Assembly (NCBI RefSeq): GCF_035998675.1
Contig: NZ_DASYHI010000018.1
Coordinates: 328,164-392,163 of the forward strand
Origin: Telluribacter sp035998675
GTDB taxonomy: Bacteria > Bacteroidota > Bacteroidia > Cytophagales > Spirosomataceae
Direction of reading: 5' to 3'
Length of the DNA stretch: 64,000 nucleotides
Made by a program: the position numbers and the translations under genes. The notes under the pieces are model-generated. The model made no database searches and was not told the DNA's origin. It saw nothing but the letters and a program-made list of their open reading frames with translations. Numbering within the stretch: position 1 is the stretch's first letter; the number at the start of each line of letters is the position of its first letter. Below, in pieces: positions 8,474-16,764 of this stretch.

Positions 8474-8668
8474 GGAGCAGTGCGCAGTGCCGGGGTACCT
8501 GGTCCGGTGGTCTAAGGTACTTCGGTATTTATTAAAAATAAATTCTGTAACCGAAACATGCATAAAGTTAACTAATTGTGCGGCAGCAGGTTGGATAAAA
8601 CTTATTATCTATAATATGGAATTTTTAGAGTATGGCTACTGTTATAATAATACTTAATTATACTGTCA

Positions 8669-9685
8669 ATGGAAGCATCAGATGAAAAAATGAAGTGGGA
8701 AGAGCAGGAGCAGTGGCGGAAATCTATTCCGGCTCAGGTTTTTCTCAATCACTTCTTTGGAATTCAGAGGCATATCCTGCACCTGCAGGACAATTACTCG
8801 CTGGCAGATTTGTCCCGGTTTCAGTCATTCGCTCCTTCACTGACAAACGAGCGGATTGAGCATGCTGAAAAGATGCTTATCCAATGCTGGAACACCGAGT
8901 ATGGCTTGCGCGCTACGGCGGCTAATGGCGACGAGTCCTATCTTAAAAATGCCCTGCACTGGACTTTTCCGCAGGCGTACTACTGCCTGCTCTTTGGAGC
9001 TAAAGCATTTCTAGCGGTGGAGGGAGGAATAGCCACGAGTGAAAACATAGTAAGGCTACGATTGGGTAGACTGGTAGCAGAAGGCTGGTTTCCCTATCCG
9101 GTTAGTTTTGCAGCCTTTGGTTCGCCGGGTCATTTTTCGCTCCGGGCCCTGCCAGAGGGGTATCGTACCCCAAACCTGCAGTTGGTCGACTCTCCCAAGG
9201 AGTCACAGGCACAGGTAGGGCAGTTTCTGCGTACTACCCGTACCATGCAGGCCCAGGCGTTGAGGAGAAGGCTACAGGCTAATCCGGATACGGCCCAGCG
9301 CAATGCAAGTACCGGTAAGGTGTTGACCAAGTTTAGTAAAAAACACTGGGACGCCGTAGCCTATAAATTAGGAGCGACAACTTTCTTTGATTTGTTTTCA
9401 CGATTAAAGATATCGGCTAATCACCGGGAAATAGAGCGCTTTGTAGAAGCGGCAATTGATTTCAGGCTTTTCCACCACTGTTTGCTGGAAACCGTTCAGT
9501 ACATCAATACTATTCATGAGGCTTACGTGGCAAAAGCCTTGGGTAAGCAACATTATGAAAGTTTCGTTGAGCAACTGCCTGGCTATTTACGTAAAGGATT
9601 TGTACAGAATCGATACGAAGATGTCATAAAGCCTTTGCTGACCAAAGTAAAACCGATGTCTGTACCGTACAGATTGGCCAGCTAA
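8669..9685 (+). CDS. hypothetical protein, family not recognised
   Basis: This is a 338-residue, soluble, mostly helical protein with many aromatic and His residues and no signal peptide or membrane span. A region at about 90-170 (LHWTFPQAYYCLLFGAKAFL onward) is hydrophobic-rich, and a basic, Gln-rich stretch (about 190-215) follows. No catalytic motif I know stands out. It lies alone between ruvB and a small gene in the same direction, with about 195 AT-rich bases before it. Codon use is chromosomal in style. Confidence 0.75.
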   Translation: MEASDEKMKWEEQEQWRKSIPAQVFLNHFFGIQRHILHLQDNYSLADLSRFQSFAPSLTNERIEHAEKMLIQCWNTEYGLRATAANGDESYLKNALHWTFPQAYYCLLFGAKAFLAVEGGIATSENIVRLRLGRLVAEGWFPYPVSFAAFGSPGHFSLRALPEGYRTPNLQLVDSPKESQAQVGQFLRTTRTMQAQALRRRLQANPDTAQRNASTGKVLTKFSKKHWDAVAYKLGATTFFDLFSRLKISANHREIERFVEAAIDFRLFHHCLLETVQYINTIHEAYVAKALGKQHYESFVEQLPGYLRKGFVQNRYEDVIKPLLTKVKPMSVPYRLAS

Positions 9686-9786
9686 TGGCTTGGTGTTACG
9701 GTGCAAAGGCTAAGTTGAATCTGAGGTGTATATTAAATAACAATATAATATCGTTTAACAAGTAAATAATAAAGTTGAAATACACA

Positions 9787-10035
9787 ATGATGAAAGAGAC
9801 CAAGGACTTTTTTCGCAGCCAGGGAGGAGGGCAATATTTCAAACGGGAAGGTGATCAGGTAAAGATTATTTGTCTGTATGAATTCAATCCTTCCATAGAG
9901 CGGACCAAATTCAACGTAGCTTTAATAGAGGCATTACACTGTGAGCCTTGTGAAGCTACCGATTTCGAAAAAGCCGAACAGGAAGTAGCACGATTACTTG
10001 ACTTGCCCATTATTCCCGTGCATCAGCGCGCTTAA
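9787..10035 (+). CDS. small protein of unknown function
   Basis: This is an 82-residue protein from the first of two adjacent ATGs (9787 or 9790); an in-frame TTG at 9775 is less likely. It has a strand-rich N-terminal half and a short helix containing CEPCE-like spacing (Cys-Glu-Pro-Cys), which could bind metal but is not a known motif on its own. It is followed by a strong terminator at 10063. Confidence 0.6.
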   Translation: MMKETKDFFRSQGGGQYFKREGDQVKIICLYEFNPSIERTKFNVALIEALHCEPCEATDFEKAEQEVARLLDLPIIPVHQRA

Positions 10036-10062
10036 CAAGATTCCCTCCTCTTTATTATATAG

Positions 10063-10090
10063 GCCCGGTTTTAATGACCGGGCTTTTTTT
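10063..10090 (+). terminator. intrinsic terminator
   Basis: A 7-bp GC-rich stem (10063-10069 with 10077-10083) is followed by seven Ts. Confidence 0.85.
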
Positions 10091-10447
10091 ATTGTGCTGG
10101 CACAAAAATTTATTCCTGTTACATAAGCTCTCCTAAAGAAGACATTAATTATTAGTGATGGTTACAGTTTATTGAATAGTTTTTGTTTATTTCCCCACCT
10201 TTCCTACTTTATGTGGGGAAATGTGCTGGGAGTAGAGAAGGTTTATCCACAGTTTCCCCAATTGTGGTAAACCTCTATGTTTATCTTCAAAAAATAATTT
10301 ACGTATACACAGCAGGTTAGAAGTAGAAAATGAATTCAAATGGCAGTTACATGGACGGACAAAGCAGGCTGCTGGTATAATTATTTAAATAATGAAGCTA
10401 AAACTATATATCTACTTCCGTTTTTTAACCTTCAACAATCATAAGGA
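10091..10447. other. gene-free stretch with two inverted repeats and one DnaA-box sequence
   Basis: No ORF is supported here. It holds a perfect 10-bp inverted repeat (10189-10198 with 10213-10222) and a second one with a single bulge (10240-10251 with 10263-10273). TTTCCCCA occurs in direct or inverted form at 10190, 10214 and 10253. TTATCCACA, identical to the consensus DnaA box, lies at 10243-10251. The rest is AT-rich. Confidence 0.5.
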
Positions 10448-10957
10448 GTGAGCAACGTGGATAAAGTGCACCTAAAAGAGTTCGTTCAGTGTGCAGCTAT
10501 GCTTTGGAACGAGCATAAGAAGAGAGAGACCTTATATATTGAGGCTATGAAGAAAGACGACCTAGGTACACTACGTCGTACGTGTAATCAAGGCCATATT
10601 AGCGCCTTACTTTTTCAAAAAGAGATCCAGTGGATTTACGATTATTTCAAATGTATGTTGAATGATAGTGACCTGCGGGATAGCTCGGTAAAAAAGTCCA
10701 ATCCAATTTCATTGGACAAGTTTAACGATCGTATCTTAATTGCCAGATTACTCAAAGACACTGAGTACTCAACCTTACACTGCTACCAAAAACTACTGAA
10801 GTACCTGGATAAAGACAGTGAAGAATCTTATATTTTGCAGGAACACATAGCCCGCATTTCAGATTTGTACGAAGTACTGGCTAAAGAAGTAGGTACTGTG
10901 CAAACCTGGAGCAGTACCAGCCAAATGCCTGCCTATAGAATAGCAGCTAGTGCCTAA
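10448..10957 (+). CDS. probable helical-bundle protein, DUF2383/PA2169-like pattern
   Basis: This 169-residue protein is predicted to be all-helical. The spacing of a first half with a QGHISALLFQKEI-type helix and a second half with ARLLKDTEYSTLHCYQKLL and a long closing helix resembles the ferritin-like DUF2383 (PA2169) bundle, but clear metal-ligand motifs are not obvious, so this is a weak assignment. Start: a GTG at 10448 or GTG at 10457; an AAGGAG sequence at 10443-10448 would be well spaced for the second, although such sites matter little in Bacteroidota. It ends in a long terminator shared with the convergent topoisomerase gene. Confidence 0.6.
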   Translation: MSNVDKVHLKEFVQCAAMLWNEHKKRETLYIEAMKKDDLGTLRRTCNQGHISALLFQKEIQWIYDYFKCMLNDSDLRDSSVKKSNPISLDKFNDRILIARLLKDTEYSTLHCYQKLLKYLDKDSEESYILQEHIARISDLYEVLAKEVGTVQTWSSTSQMPAYRIAASA

Positions 10958-11004
10958 CAAAGATCCGATATATTATTCCAAACCACCCTTAACTGTTCGA
11001 GTGA

Positions 11005-11044
11005 AGCGAGAGGAAACTTACCAAAGTTTCCTCTCGCTTTTTTT
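11005..11044. terminator. strong (bidirectional) terminator
   Basis: A perfect 14-bp stem (11005-11018 with 11025-11038), a 6-nt loop and a run of seven Ts lie between convergent genes. Confidence 0.9.
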
Positions 11045-11050
11045 ATGCCC

Positions 11051-12166
11051 TTAGCTAACAACAGCCGAATGACTACCCAAAAGAGCCTTTAGACGCTGCT
11101 CGGTTTCCGATAAAAGAGAGTCGTCTTCCGTACTTTTGGACAGAAACCGTTTTAGTTTGTTGTTTTCATAAGCCAGTAGTACGGCCGGATGTACGTAGTA
11201 GCGGCGACAAACCGCCCGGGTATTACCCAGGTGAGCGGCCACAGCATCCAGACAAGCGTTTACCTTCCGGTTAAAATCCCGTTTGCTGGTACTGGCTAGC
11301 TGGGCGCTGAGGAACTCAAAAGCGGTAACGGTACCCATCCAGGTCCGGAAGTCTTTGGCGGTAAAGTTTCCTTCGGTATGAGCCCTGATGTACTCGTTCA
11401 CGTGCTCTGCCTTGAGGGTACACCGTTTGCCGTGCTCGTTGCTATACTGAAAAAGCCGTCGCCCGGGCATTGCCTTGTAGTGCTTTACCAGGCGGGCCAG
11501 TTGTCGGTCACGCAGGGTTATATCGTGTTTTATCCCTTTTTTTCCTTTGAAAGTAAACCGCACCAGTGAACCCGTTACAGTAGTTTGCCGGGCATCCAGG
11601 GTGGTAATACCCGACGAACCGTTTTTTATTTTATACCGTAGGTTCCCCACCCGGATACACGTTTTTTCCATGAGCTTTATGACCAGTGCCGTTACCTTTG
11701 AGAGGTCGTCGTTGCGTCGCCTCAGGTCTTTTTCAACCTGCTCGCGCAGTTGAGGTAAGGCGATTGAAAAATTTAGCAGCCGATAGTACTTGGCGTGGTT
11801 CCTGATCTGGTTCCAGAAAGGGTGATAGCGGTACTGCTTGCGCCCGGCTTCGTCAATACCCGTAGCCTGCAGGTGGCTGTTGGAATCCTGGCTGATCCAC
11901 ACATCGCGCCAGGCCGGCGGAATGACCAGCGACTTGATACGGCTAAGGGTTAGTCCATCTTTACAACGCTCGCCCTGCTCATTGACATAGTAAAAGCCCC
12001 GACCCGCCCCGATACGGCGGTAGCCGGGAGCATAGCCACTTCGAACGTAGGTAAGGCCCACCGCCTCGGCTGTCCGGACGGGGTCATGTTTTAGTTTTTT
12101 TATTTGTTTGGGAGAGATGGAGGGAAAATCCACATTAGGTCCCGTGGGTGTTGCTACTGCCGACAT
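11051..12166 (-). CDS. DNA topoisomerase IB
   Basis: Type IB topoisomerases relax supercoils by a transient 3'-phosphotyrosyl nick. The 371 residues have the usual bacterial (poxvirus-like) layout: an N-terminal domain with GRGFYY and IPPAWRDVW, and a catalytic domain with Arg172 in CIRVGN, a Lys in FTFKGKKG (about 207), Arg274 in KDFRTW, and the nucleophile Tyr324 in CRRYYVHPAVL. All active-site residues are present. A polar 45-residue tail follows. It is transcribed alone and its stop faces the terminator at 11005. Such genes are common accessory topoisomerases in Cytophagales. Confidence 0.95.
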   Translation of the reverse strand: MSAVATPTGPNVDFPSISPKQIKKLKHDPVRTAEAVGLTYVRSGYAPGYRRIGAGRGFYYVNEQGERCKDGLTLSRIKSLVIPPAWRDVWISQDSNSHLQATGIDEAGRKQYRYHPFWNQIRNHAKYYRLLNFSIALPQLREQVEKDLRRRNDDLSKVTALVIKLMEKTCIRVGNLRYKIKNGSSGITTLDARQTTVTGSLVRFTFKGKKGIKHDITLRDRQLARLVKHYKAMPGRRLFQYSNEHGKRCTLKAEHVNEYIRAHTEGNFTAKDFRTWMGTVTAFEFLSAQLASTSKRDFNRKVNACLDAVAAHLGNTRAVCRRYYVHPAVLLAYENNKLKRFLSKSTEDDSLLSETEQRLKALLGSHSAVVS

Positions 12167-12299
12167 ACTTCATTTATATTAGACAAGGGAGTCTACAAAA
12201 TCAGTACCCGTACAGTGCGGTGTTTTCTATATTGTCAGTTGCGGAATAGACTACTCATTGTTTTAGGATTGGTAGCTGCGGTGAGGATATTTAACCTCT

Positions 12300-14348
12300 T
12301 TACCTTACCACCGGAAAAGCCACAATTCTTACTTTGGTACAGCCGTAGGGGATGAGGGTAATAGCTTCTACGGCTTCACCTACTTTGCCTTTGTACAGGC
12401 CGTTCCGGTCGGTTACCGGCTGTCGGGCTACTCCCTCTACTACTTGCCAGGCGGGTATTTTCCGGGCCGACGTCCGAAGCTCAATGGGGGCATTCGCAAT
12501 ATTCCACACAAACGAATCAGCCAGGGGTTTTATAGTAACCTGAACATTTTTCAGGGGGTCTTTGATTACCTGCTCTACCAGCCCGTAATTCCAGTCGCCT
12601 TTGGGAAATATGCTGAAGTACTTACCTTCTACTTCATTGTGACCTTCTTCCCACTGTTCTTCCAGCCGGAGAGCATATACCAGCGGACCACGTTCAACTG
12701 CTCTCGAATTTTTGGCCCAGTTGGAGGTAGTTACCTCCATCGGCAGGTGCAGCGTAAGCTTATCACCGTTCTTCCAGGTTTGGTTGTGGGTATAGAGCTG
12801 ACCGGCTTTTGCCTTACTGATTGGTTTTCCGTTCAATGAAACGGTAGCTTCCTTGCACCAGCCGGGTATCCGGAGGGTAAACGGGAAAGCTACCGGCTTG
12901 GGAGTCTTTATTTCAAAGTGAATAACATCACCAAAAGGGTAGTCCGTTATTTCGTTGATGGTTACCTCGGTATTGTCACTACCTACCTTTGCTTTGAGTT
13001 GGTTGGGGCTATAAGCCAGCGCCGCGAGACCGTTGTCGCGGGTTCGGTACCAGAGATGCTGGGCAAACTTGGTCCAGCCCTGGTGCATATTGGCCAGGCA
13101 GCAGGTATAGCCGCTTCGCATACCGAATACATTGTTCATTTCCCGGTCAAAGGGGAGCGAAAAATCAAATACCCCCCGCGATACCTGTACCTGATTGGCG
13201 ATCTGGAAGTACTGTTTGGCGTTATAGTCGTCGGTCGTTTGGGTAGGTAAGGCATTAAAGGTCATTCGTTCGAGCGCGTCCATATAGTGTACATCGCCCG
13301 TTACCGCAATAATATTCTCCAGCGAGAACATCGACTCAACAATGGCGCACAACTCTACTCCCTGCGAAGGATCATTGCCGTGGAGGTCTTCGTCACCCGA
13401 GAATATACCCATGGGCAGACCGTGGAGCGTCATCAGGTCGTTAAAGCCGGTTTTCAGCGCTTTCAGGTACTGCTCGTCGCGGGTTCGCTGGTAGTTCACA
13501 GCCGGGGCTTTCAGCGCCATGCCCACGTTTACCGCGTGCCGGTGCATCCAGTTCTGGCCGTTTTGGTTGGTAGCCGCTTCAATTGCCCAGTCACGGTTGC
13601 CCAGCCAGGTACTCCAGGGGAACGATTGTGACTCCACCAGCGAAGCGAGCTCCAGTAATGATTTATCCCGCGTAATACCGTACAGCCACTGAGCCATCAT
13701 TACATTGTCGGTGCCCCGGGAGGTGGCCCACTCGGTCCATTTGCCAACGGGACATTTTTTGAGGGACTGTAACTGGTAATGGAAGTACTTAGTCATAAAA
13801 GGAATCACGCGCGGGTCCTGGCTGGCGGTGTAGTACTGCTGAAGTACCTTAAGCATGATCATCTTGGGCCACCAGTCTTCGCCCTGTTCGCAGTTGTCGG
13901 CGGTAATCTGTACGCCCTGTTCCCGCTCCGCTTTCGTAATGGGACCAAAGTAGCCGGAAGGCCGCTGGTGGTCGAGGGTCCAGTTGATATACCGGAGTAC
14001 TTTTTCCTGGAGGGGCTTGCTGTCCAGCAGGTAAGCCAGTGGCACGGCGCCATCCAGCCAGTAGGGTGTTTCTTCCCAGCCGTCGCCCTTGCCACCCAGC
14101 CAGCCGTTGTCTTTTTTTATTTTGTTATGTACCTCATCCAGATGCCCCGTGGTACCTTTTTCCATAATCAGGAGCTGATTGCGCAGCCAGCCCGTGGGTT
14201 TTATGGTACCCAGTGGCAGTTCGGTAAAGACGGGCGGCGTATAGGTTTCCAGGGGCCTGGGTTGTGCAGTCGGGGTCGGTTGGTGATACGAACCGGTCGT
14301 GAAAGAAGTGAACAGAAGCAGGCAAACAGCTGAAAGTAGGCTCTTCAT
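12300..14348 (-). CDS. secreted GH127-type glycosidase (DUF1680, beta-L-arabinofuranosidase family)
   Basis: This 682-residue protein has an N-terminal Sec signal peptide (about 1-20) and an (alpha/alpha)6 barrel of the DUF1680 family, followed by beta-sandwich domains. The zinc-thiolate active site of GH127 is intact: Glu332 and Cys334 in GVELCAIVE, and the Cys416-Cys417 pair in YTCCLANMHQGW, of which Cys416 would be the nucleophile; Glu320 in GDEDLHG fits the acid/base. The family removes terminal beta-L-arabinofuranose from plant or surface glycans, but related families (GH146) share the fold, so the exact substrate is open. It heads a minus-strand carbohydrate block with an esterase and an acyltransferase; no SusC/SusD pair is present. 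Confidence 0.9.
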   Translation of the reverse strand: MKSLLSAVCLLLFTSFTTGSYHQPTPTAQPRPLETYTPPVFTELPLGTIKPTGWLRNQLLIMEKGTTGHLDEVHNKIKKDNGWLGGKGDGWEETPYWLDGAVPLAYLLDSKPLQEKVLRYINWTLDHQRPSGYFGPITKAEREQGVQITADNCEQGEDWWPKMIMLKVLQQYYTASQDPRVIPFMTKYFHYQLQSLKKCPVGKWTEWATSRGTDNVMMAQWLYGITRDKSLLELASLVESQSFPWSTWLGNRDWAIEAATNQNGQNWMHRHAVNVGMALKAPAVNYQRTRDEQYLKALKTGFNDLMTLHGLPMGIFSGDEDLHGNDPSQGVELCAIVESMFSLENIIAVTGDVHYMDALERMTFNALPTQTTDDYNAKQYFQIANQVQVSRGVFDFSLPFDREMNNVFGMRSGYTCCLANMHQGWTKFAQHLWYRTRDNGLAALAYSPNQLKAKVGSDNTEVTINEITDYPFGDVIHFEIKTPKPVAFPFTLRIPGWCKEATVSLNGKPISKAKAGQLYTHNQTWKNGDKLTLHLPMEVTTSNWAKNSRAVERGPLVYALRLEEQWEEGHNEVEGKYFSIFPKGDWNYGLVEQVIKDPLKNVQVTIKPLADSFVWNIANAPIELRTSARKIPAWQVVEGVARQPVTDRNGLYKGKVGEAVEAITLIPYGCTKVRIVAFPVVR

Positions 14349-14438
14349 AGGGAATCTCCGGGTTTCGGATTTTGAGAGTGATTTACCTTCTCAAGATAAA
14401 AAAGCTTTGCTTCTAATGATAGCCGGGTATAAAATAAA

Positions 14439-14466
14439 GAATCCTAAGCCTTTAGACTTAGGATTC
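14439..14466 (-). terminator. intrinsic terminator of the esterase gene
   Basis: A perfect 10-bp stem (14439-14448 with 14457-14466) is followed on the minus strand by a T-rich tract (A-rich 14429-14440 on the plus strand). Confidence 0.7.
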
Positions 14467-14497
14467 CGGGTTAGAGGTTGAATCAGACGCTATGTAT

Positions 14498-15397
14498 TTA
14501 GCTGGCCGGTTTGTTCTGAAAAACGGCAATAATGTTTCGGGTTACTTTTTCGGGCGTAATGAAATGCGGCTCGCCCGGGTAAAGTATGTAAGTATGCTGT
14601 ACCTTTAAAGCCTTCAGTTTTTTCTGAAGTAGCAGGCCGTGCTGCCAGGGTACCAGTTCGTCTTTTTCTCCGTACAAAAGTATAGTACGCGGAGAGCGGA
14701 AACTAGCCAGGTAGTAGGGGCTGGCGTTAATGAAATTATCATACGGTTTTTCGTACTCCGCCCCAACCAGGTATTGAACATTGGGCTGCAGGCTTTTGTC
14801 AATAAGTTCTTTTATACAGAGCTCCGTGGGGGCCGATGCCGCCACTACGGCTTGTACAACCTGCTCCTGGTTGTCGCGGTAGGCGTGGGTAAGGGCCAGG
14901 TGGCCGCCCGCACTTACCCCGGCAATCACGTAATCCTTCTTTTTGATATTATACTTTTCTGAATTTTTCACCAGAAATTGTACGGCCGACTGGATATCCG
15001 CTAATTGAGCAGGCAGCAGTTTTCCGACATCGCTAGCAATACGGTAGTTGAGATTAACAATAGCCAGGTTTTTCTTGGTCTTTTTTAACAAATCAACGGT
15101 AGGAATTAGATGGGATTTATCACCGCTTACCCACCCGCCTCCGTGCAGCAGGACAACTACTTCCGCCGGATTTTTTTCCAGGGAAAGAGGAAGATACAAA
15201 TCAAATTTTTGCAACGGTTCTTTACCATAAGACACGTTTTTGAGTTCAACGTGGTCAATGATAGGATCGTTGATAGAACTGGTATCGGGAGCCATCAGAC
15301 CTAAATCCTGACAACCGGTTGAGCCAAGTGAAAGCAGCCCCAAGGCAAGGCACGCAGTTCTGTGAATAAATTTCTGAGAAAAATAGAGAGTACCCAT
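14498..15397 (-). CDS. alpha/beta-hydrolase esterase, probable lipoprotein
   Basis: This 299-residue enzyme has the oxyanion motif LLHGGGWVSGDK, the nucleophile elbow GVSAGG, an acid in LLYGEKDELVPW and a His in YPGEPHF, which together form a complete Ser-Asp-His triad of the carboxylesterase/BD-FAE type. The N-terminus is a signal peptide ending LGSTGC; Cys29 could be lipidated although the lipobox is atypical. A role in removing acyl groups from glycans fits its position beside a glycosidase and an acyltransferase, but substrate cannot be read from sequence. Confidence 0.85.
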   Translation of the reverse strand: MGTLYFSQKFIHRTACLALGLLSLGSTGCQDLGLMAPDTSSINDPIIDHVELKNVSYGKEPLQKFDLYLPLSLEKNPAEVVVLLHGGGWVSGDKSHLIPTVDLLKKTKKNLAIVNLNYRIASDVGKLLPAQLADIQSAVQFLVKNSEKYNIKKKDYVIAGVSAGGHLALTHAYRDNQEQVVQAVVAASAPTELCIKELIDKSLQPNVQYLVGAEYEKPYDNFINASPYYLASFRSPRTILLYGEKDELVPWQHGLLLQKKLKALKVQHTYILYPGEPHFITPEKVTRNIIAVFQNKPAS

Positions 15398-15548
15398 AGT
15401 AGCTTTTTTTAGTCATTTCTGCTTTAAAACATACGTTACAGCAGTTGATGAAGATGAATAAGTTTGCAAAAAAACCTATGCCACGGGATCGTTTTCTGTT
15501 GTTTAACTTAGTTAACGGTAAATTTTCCTCAATAGTTATTTTATTTTC

Positions 15549-16736
15549 TCAAATTCTAATAAACAACTTTTTCTTAAACATCCAATATAAAATTAGCCAC
15601 TGCACCAGTAGTATAACCCCTCCATTAACGAGCGTACGGTAAGTTTCGCCCATAAAAAGGTCATACTGAGGGTTAATGTGAATCCGGAAAGACTGATCAA
15701 TAAAACCCACTACCGTATGAGCCAGCACGTAGGCGGCAATGGAGTTCATTCCGACAACTATAACGGGAAAGAACCACTTTTGGGTTTGAAGTATATCAAC
15801 CACATAATAGAAGCCCGCCAGCAGCAGAAAACACCAGCCCCCGCTGAACAGGGTCCAGGTAGGGGTCCAGATCCGTTTCACGTTGGGAGCAAAACCCGAC
15901 CAGTTTAGTAAAAACCCCAGCGTGAGCAGTAGGCCGCCGGTAAGCAGCAGGCGCTTGAGGAGCGGACCGGCCGCTTCCGAATTTTTGATCCATTGCCCGG
16001 CCACCAGTCCAAGTACCATGGTACCGAGGGTAGGTATGAAACTCAGCGTAGCATAGCCTCCGCCGTTGTACAGAAAAGGCTTTTCGCGGGGAAATAGATT
16101 GAGAAACCACTGGTCAAAAGCCCAGGCCGCATTGGTGTTCTTATCCCAATGGGCCGCAAAGCCGCCCAGCCGATGGGGCCAGTCGGCGGGTACCCCCGTT
16201 TGGGTCCAGTCAAAGTCCGGGCCGGGCAGCGGATAAAGCGCAAATACCAGCCAGTACCCAACCAGCAGCACGGCCAGCGCTATCCACTGCGTACGCGGAG
16301 ACCGGAACCCGAGCGCAAACAAAAACGGATACCCCAGCCCAATTTGGGTAAGAGTGTCCTCAAAGGTAAAATTAGTTTGCGGACGGTACATGGAACGAAG
16401 AAAAATACCCAAAAGTACCAGAATGAGCGCGCGCCGTAGCATGTGCAGCCACAGGTAGCTGGTGCTGTGGCCTTTGACAAGGCGGCTCGCCAGCGAGTAG
16501 GGCAGGGCCACTCCCACCAGGAAAGTAAACGAAGGCTGGATCAGGTCATGCAGCGAACAGCCAACCCAGGGTACGTGGCTCTGGTGGTGGTGAAGGAAAG
16601 ACCAGAAGGTACTTTCCGGCGCCGCTTTGGCAACATGACCAAATTCAAGTACTTCGGCCATCATCAGTAACATAACAAAACCACGGTAGGTATCCACGGA
16701 GGAAACCCGTTGCGGCAGGGAAATTGGTTCTTTCAC
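15549..16736 (-). CDS. DUF5009 / HGSNAT-like membrane acyltransferase
   Basis: This 395-residue integral membrane protein has about ten hydrophobic helices. It starts with the family signature SVDTYRGFVMLLMM and contains HHHQSHVPWVGCSLHDLIQPSFTF in the first periplasmic part, where the conserved His and Asp lie; both are typical of the heparan-alpha-glucosaminide N-acetyltransferase/NagX group (DUF5009). These proteins move acetyl groups across the membrane to amino sugars. The start is GTG; no in-frame ATG lies upstream. It is in line with the esterase and glycosidase, which suggests glycan acetylation and deacetylation in one neighbourhood. Confidence 0.85.
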   Translation of the reverse strand: MKEPISLPQRVSSVDTYRGFVMLLMMAEVLEFGHVAKAAPESTFWSFLHHHQSHVPWVGCSLHDLIQPSFTFLVGVALPYSLASRLVKGHSTSYLWLHMLRRALILVLLGIFLRSMYRPQTNFTFEDTLTQIGLGYPFLFALGFRSPRTQWIALAVLLVGYWLVFALYPLPGPDFDWTQTGVPADWPHRLGGFAAHWDKNTNAAWAFDQWFLNLFPREKPFLYNGGGYATLSFIPTLGTMVLGLVAGQWIKNSEAAGPLLKRLLLTGGLLLTLGFLLNWSGFAPNVKRIWTPTWTLFSGGWCFLLLAGFYYVVDILQTQKWFFPVIVVGMNSIAAYVLAHTVVGFIDQSFRIHINPQYDLFMGETYRTLVNGGVILLVQWLILYWMFKKKLFIRI

Positions 16737-16764
16737 AAATAGAAAGCGCTTAGGGTAATGGCCA

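Noticed and set aside
10189..10273. Chromosomal origin of replication at the DnaA-box site
   Set aside because: There is only one consensus box, no dnaA or dnaN nearby and no skew information; reported only as a weak finding.
12444..14333. Several long plus-strand frames opposite the GH127 gene
   Set aside because: They are antisense shadows of a clear family member with intact catalytic residues; none shows a domain or start signal.
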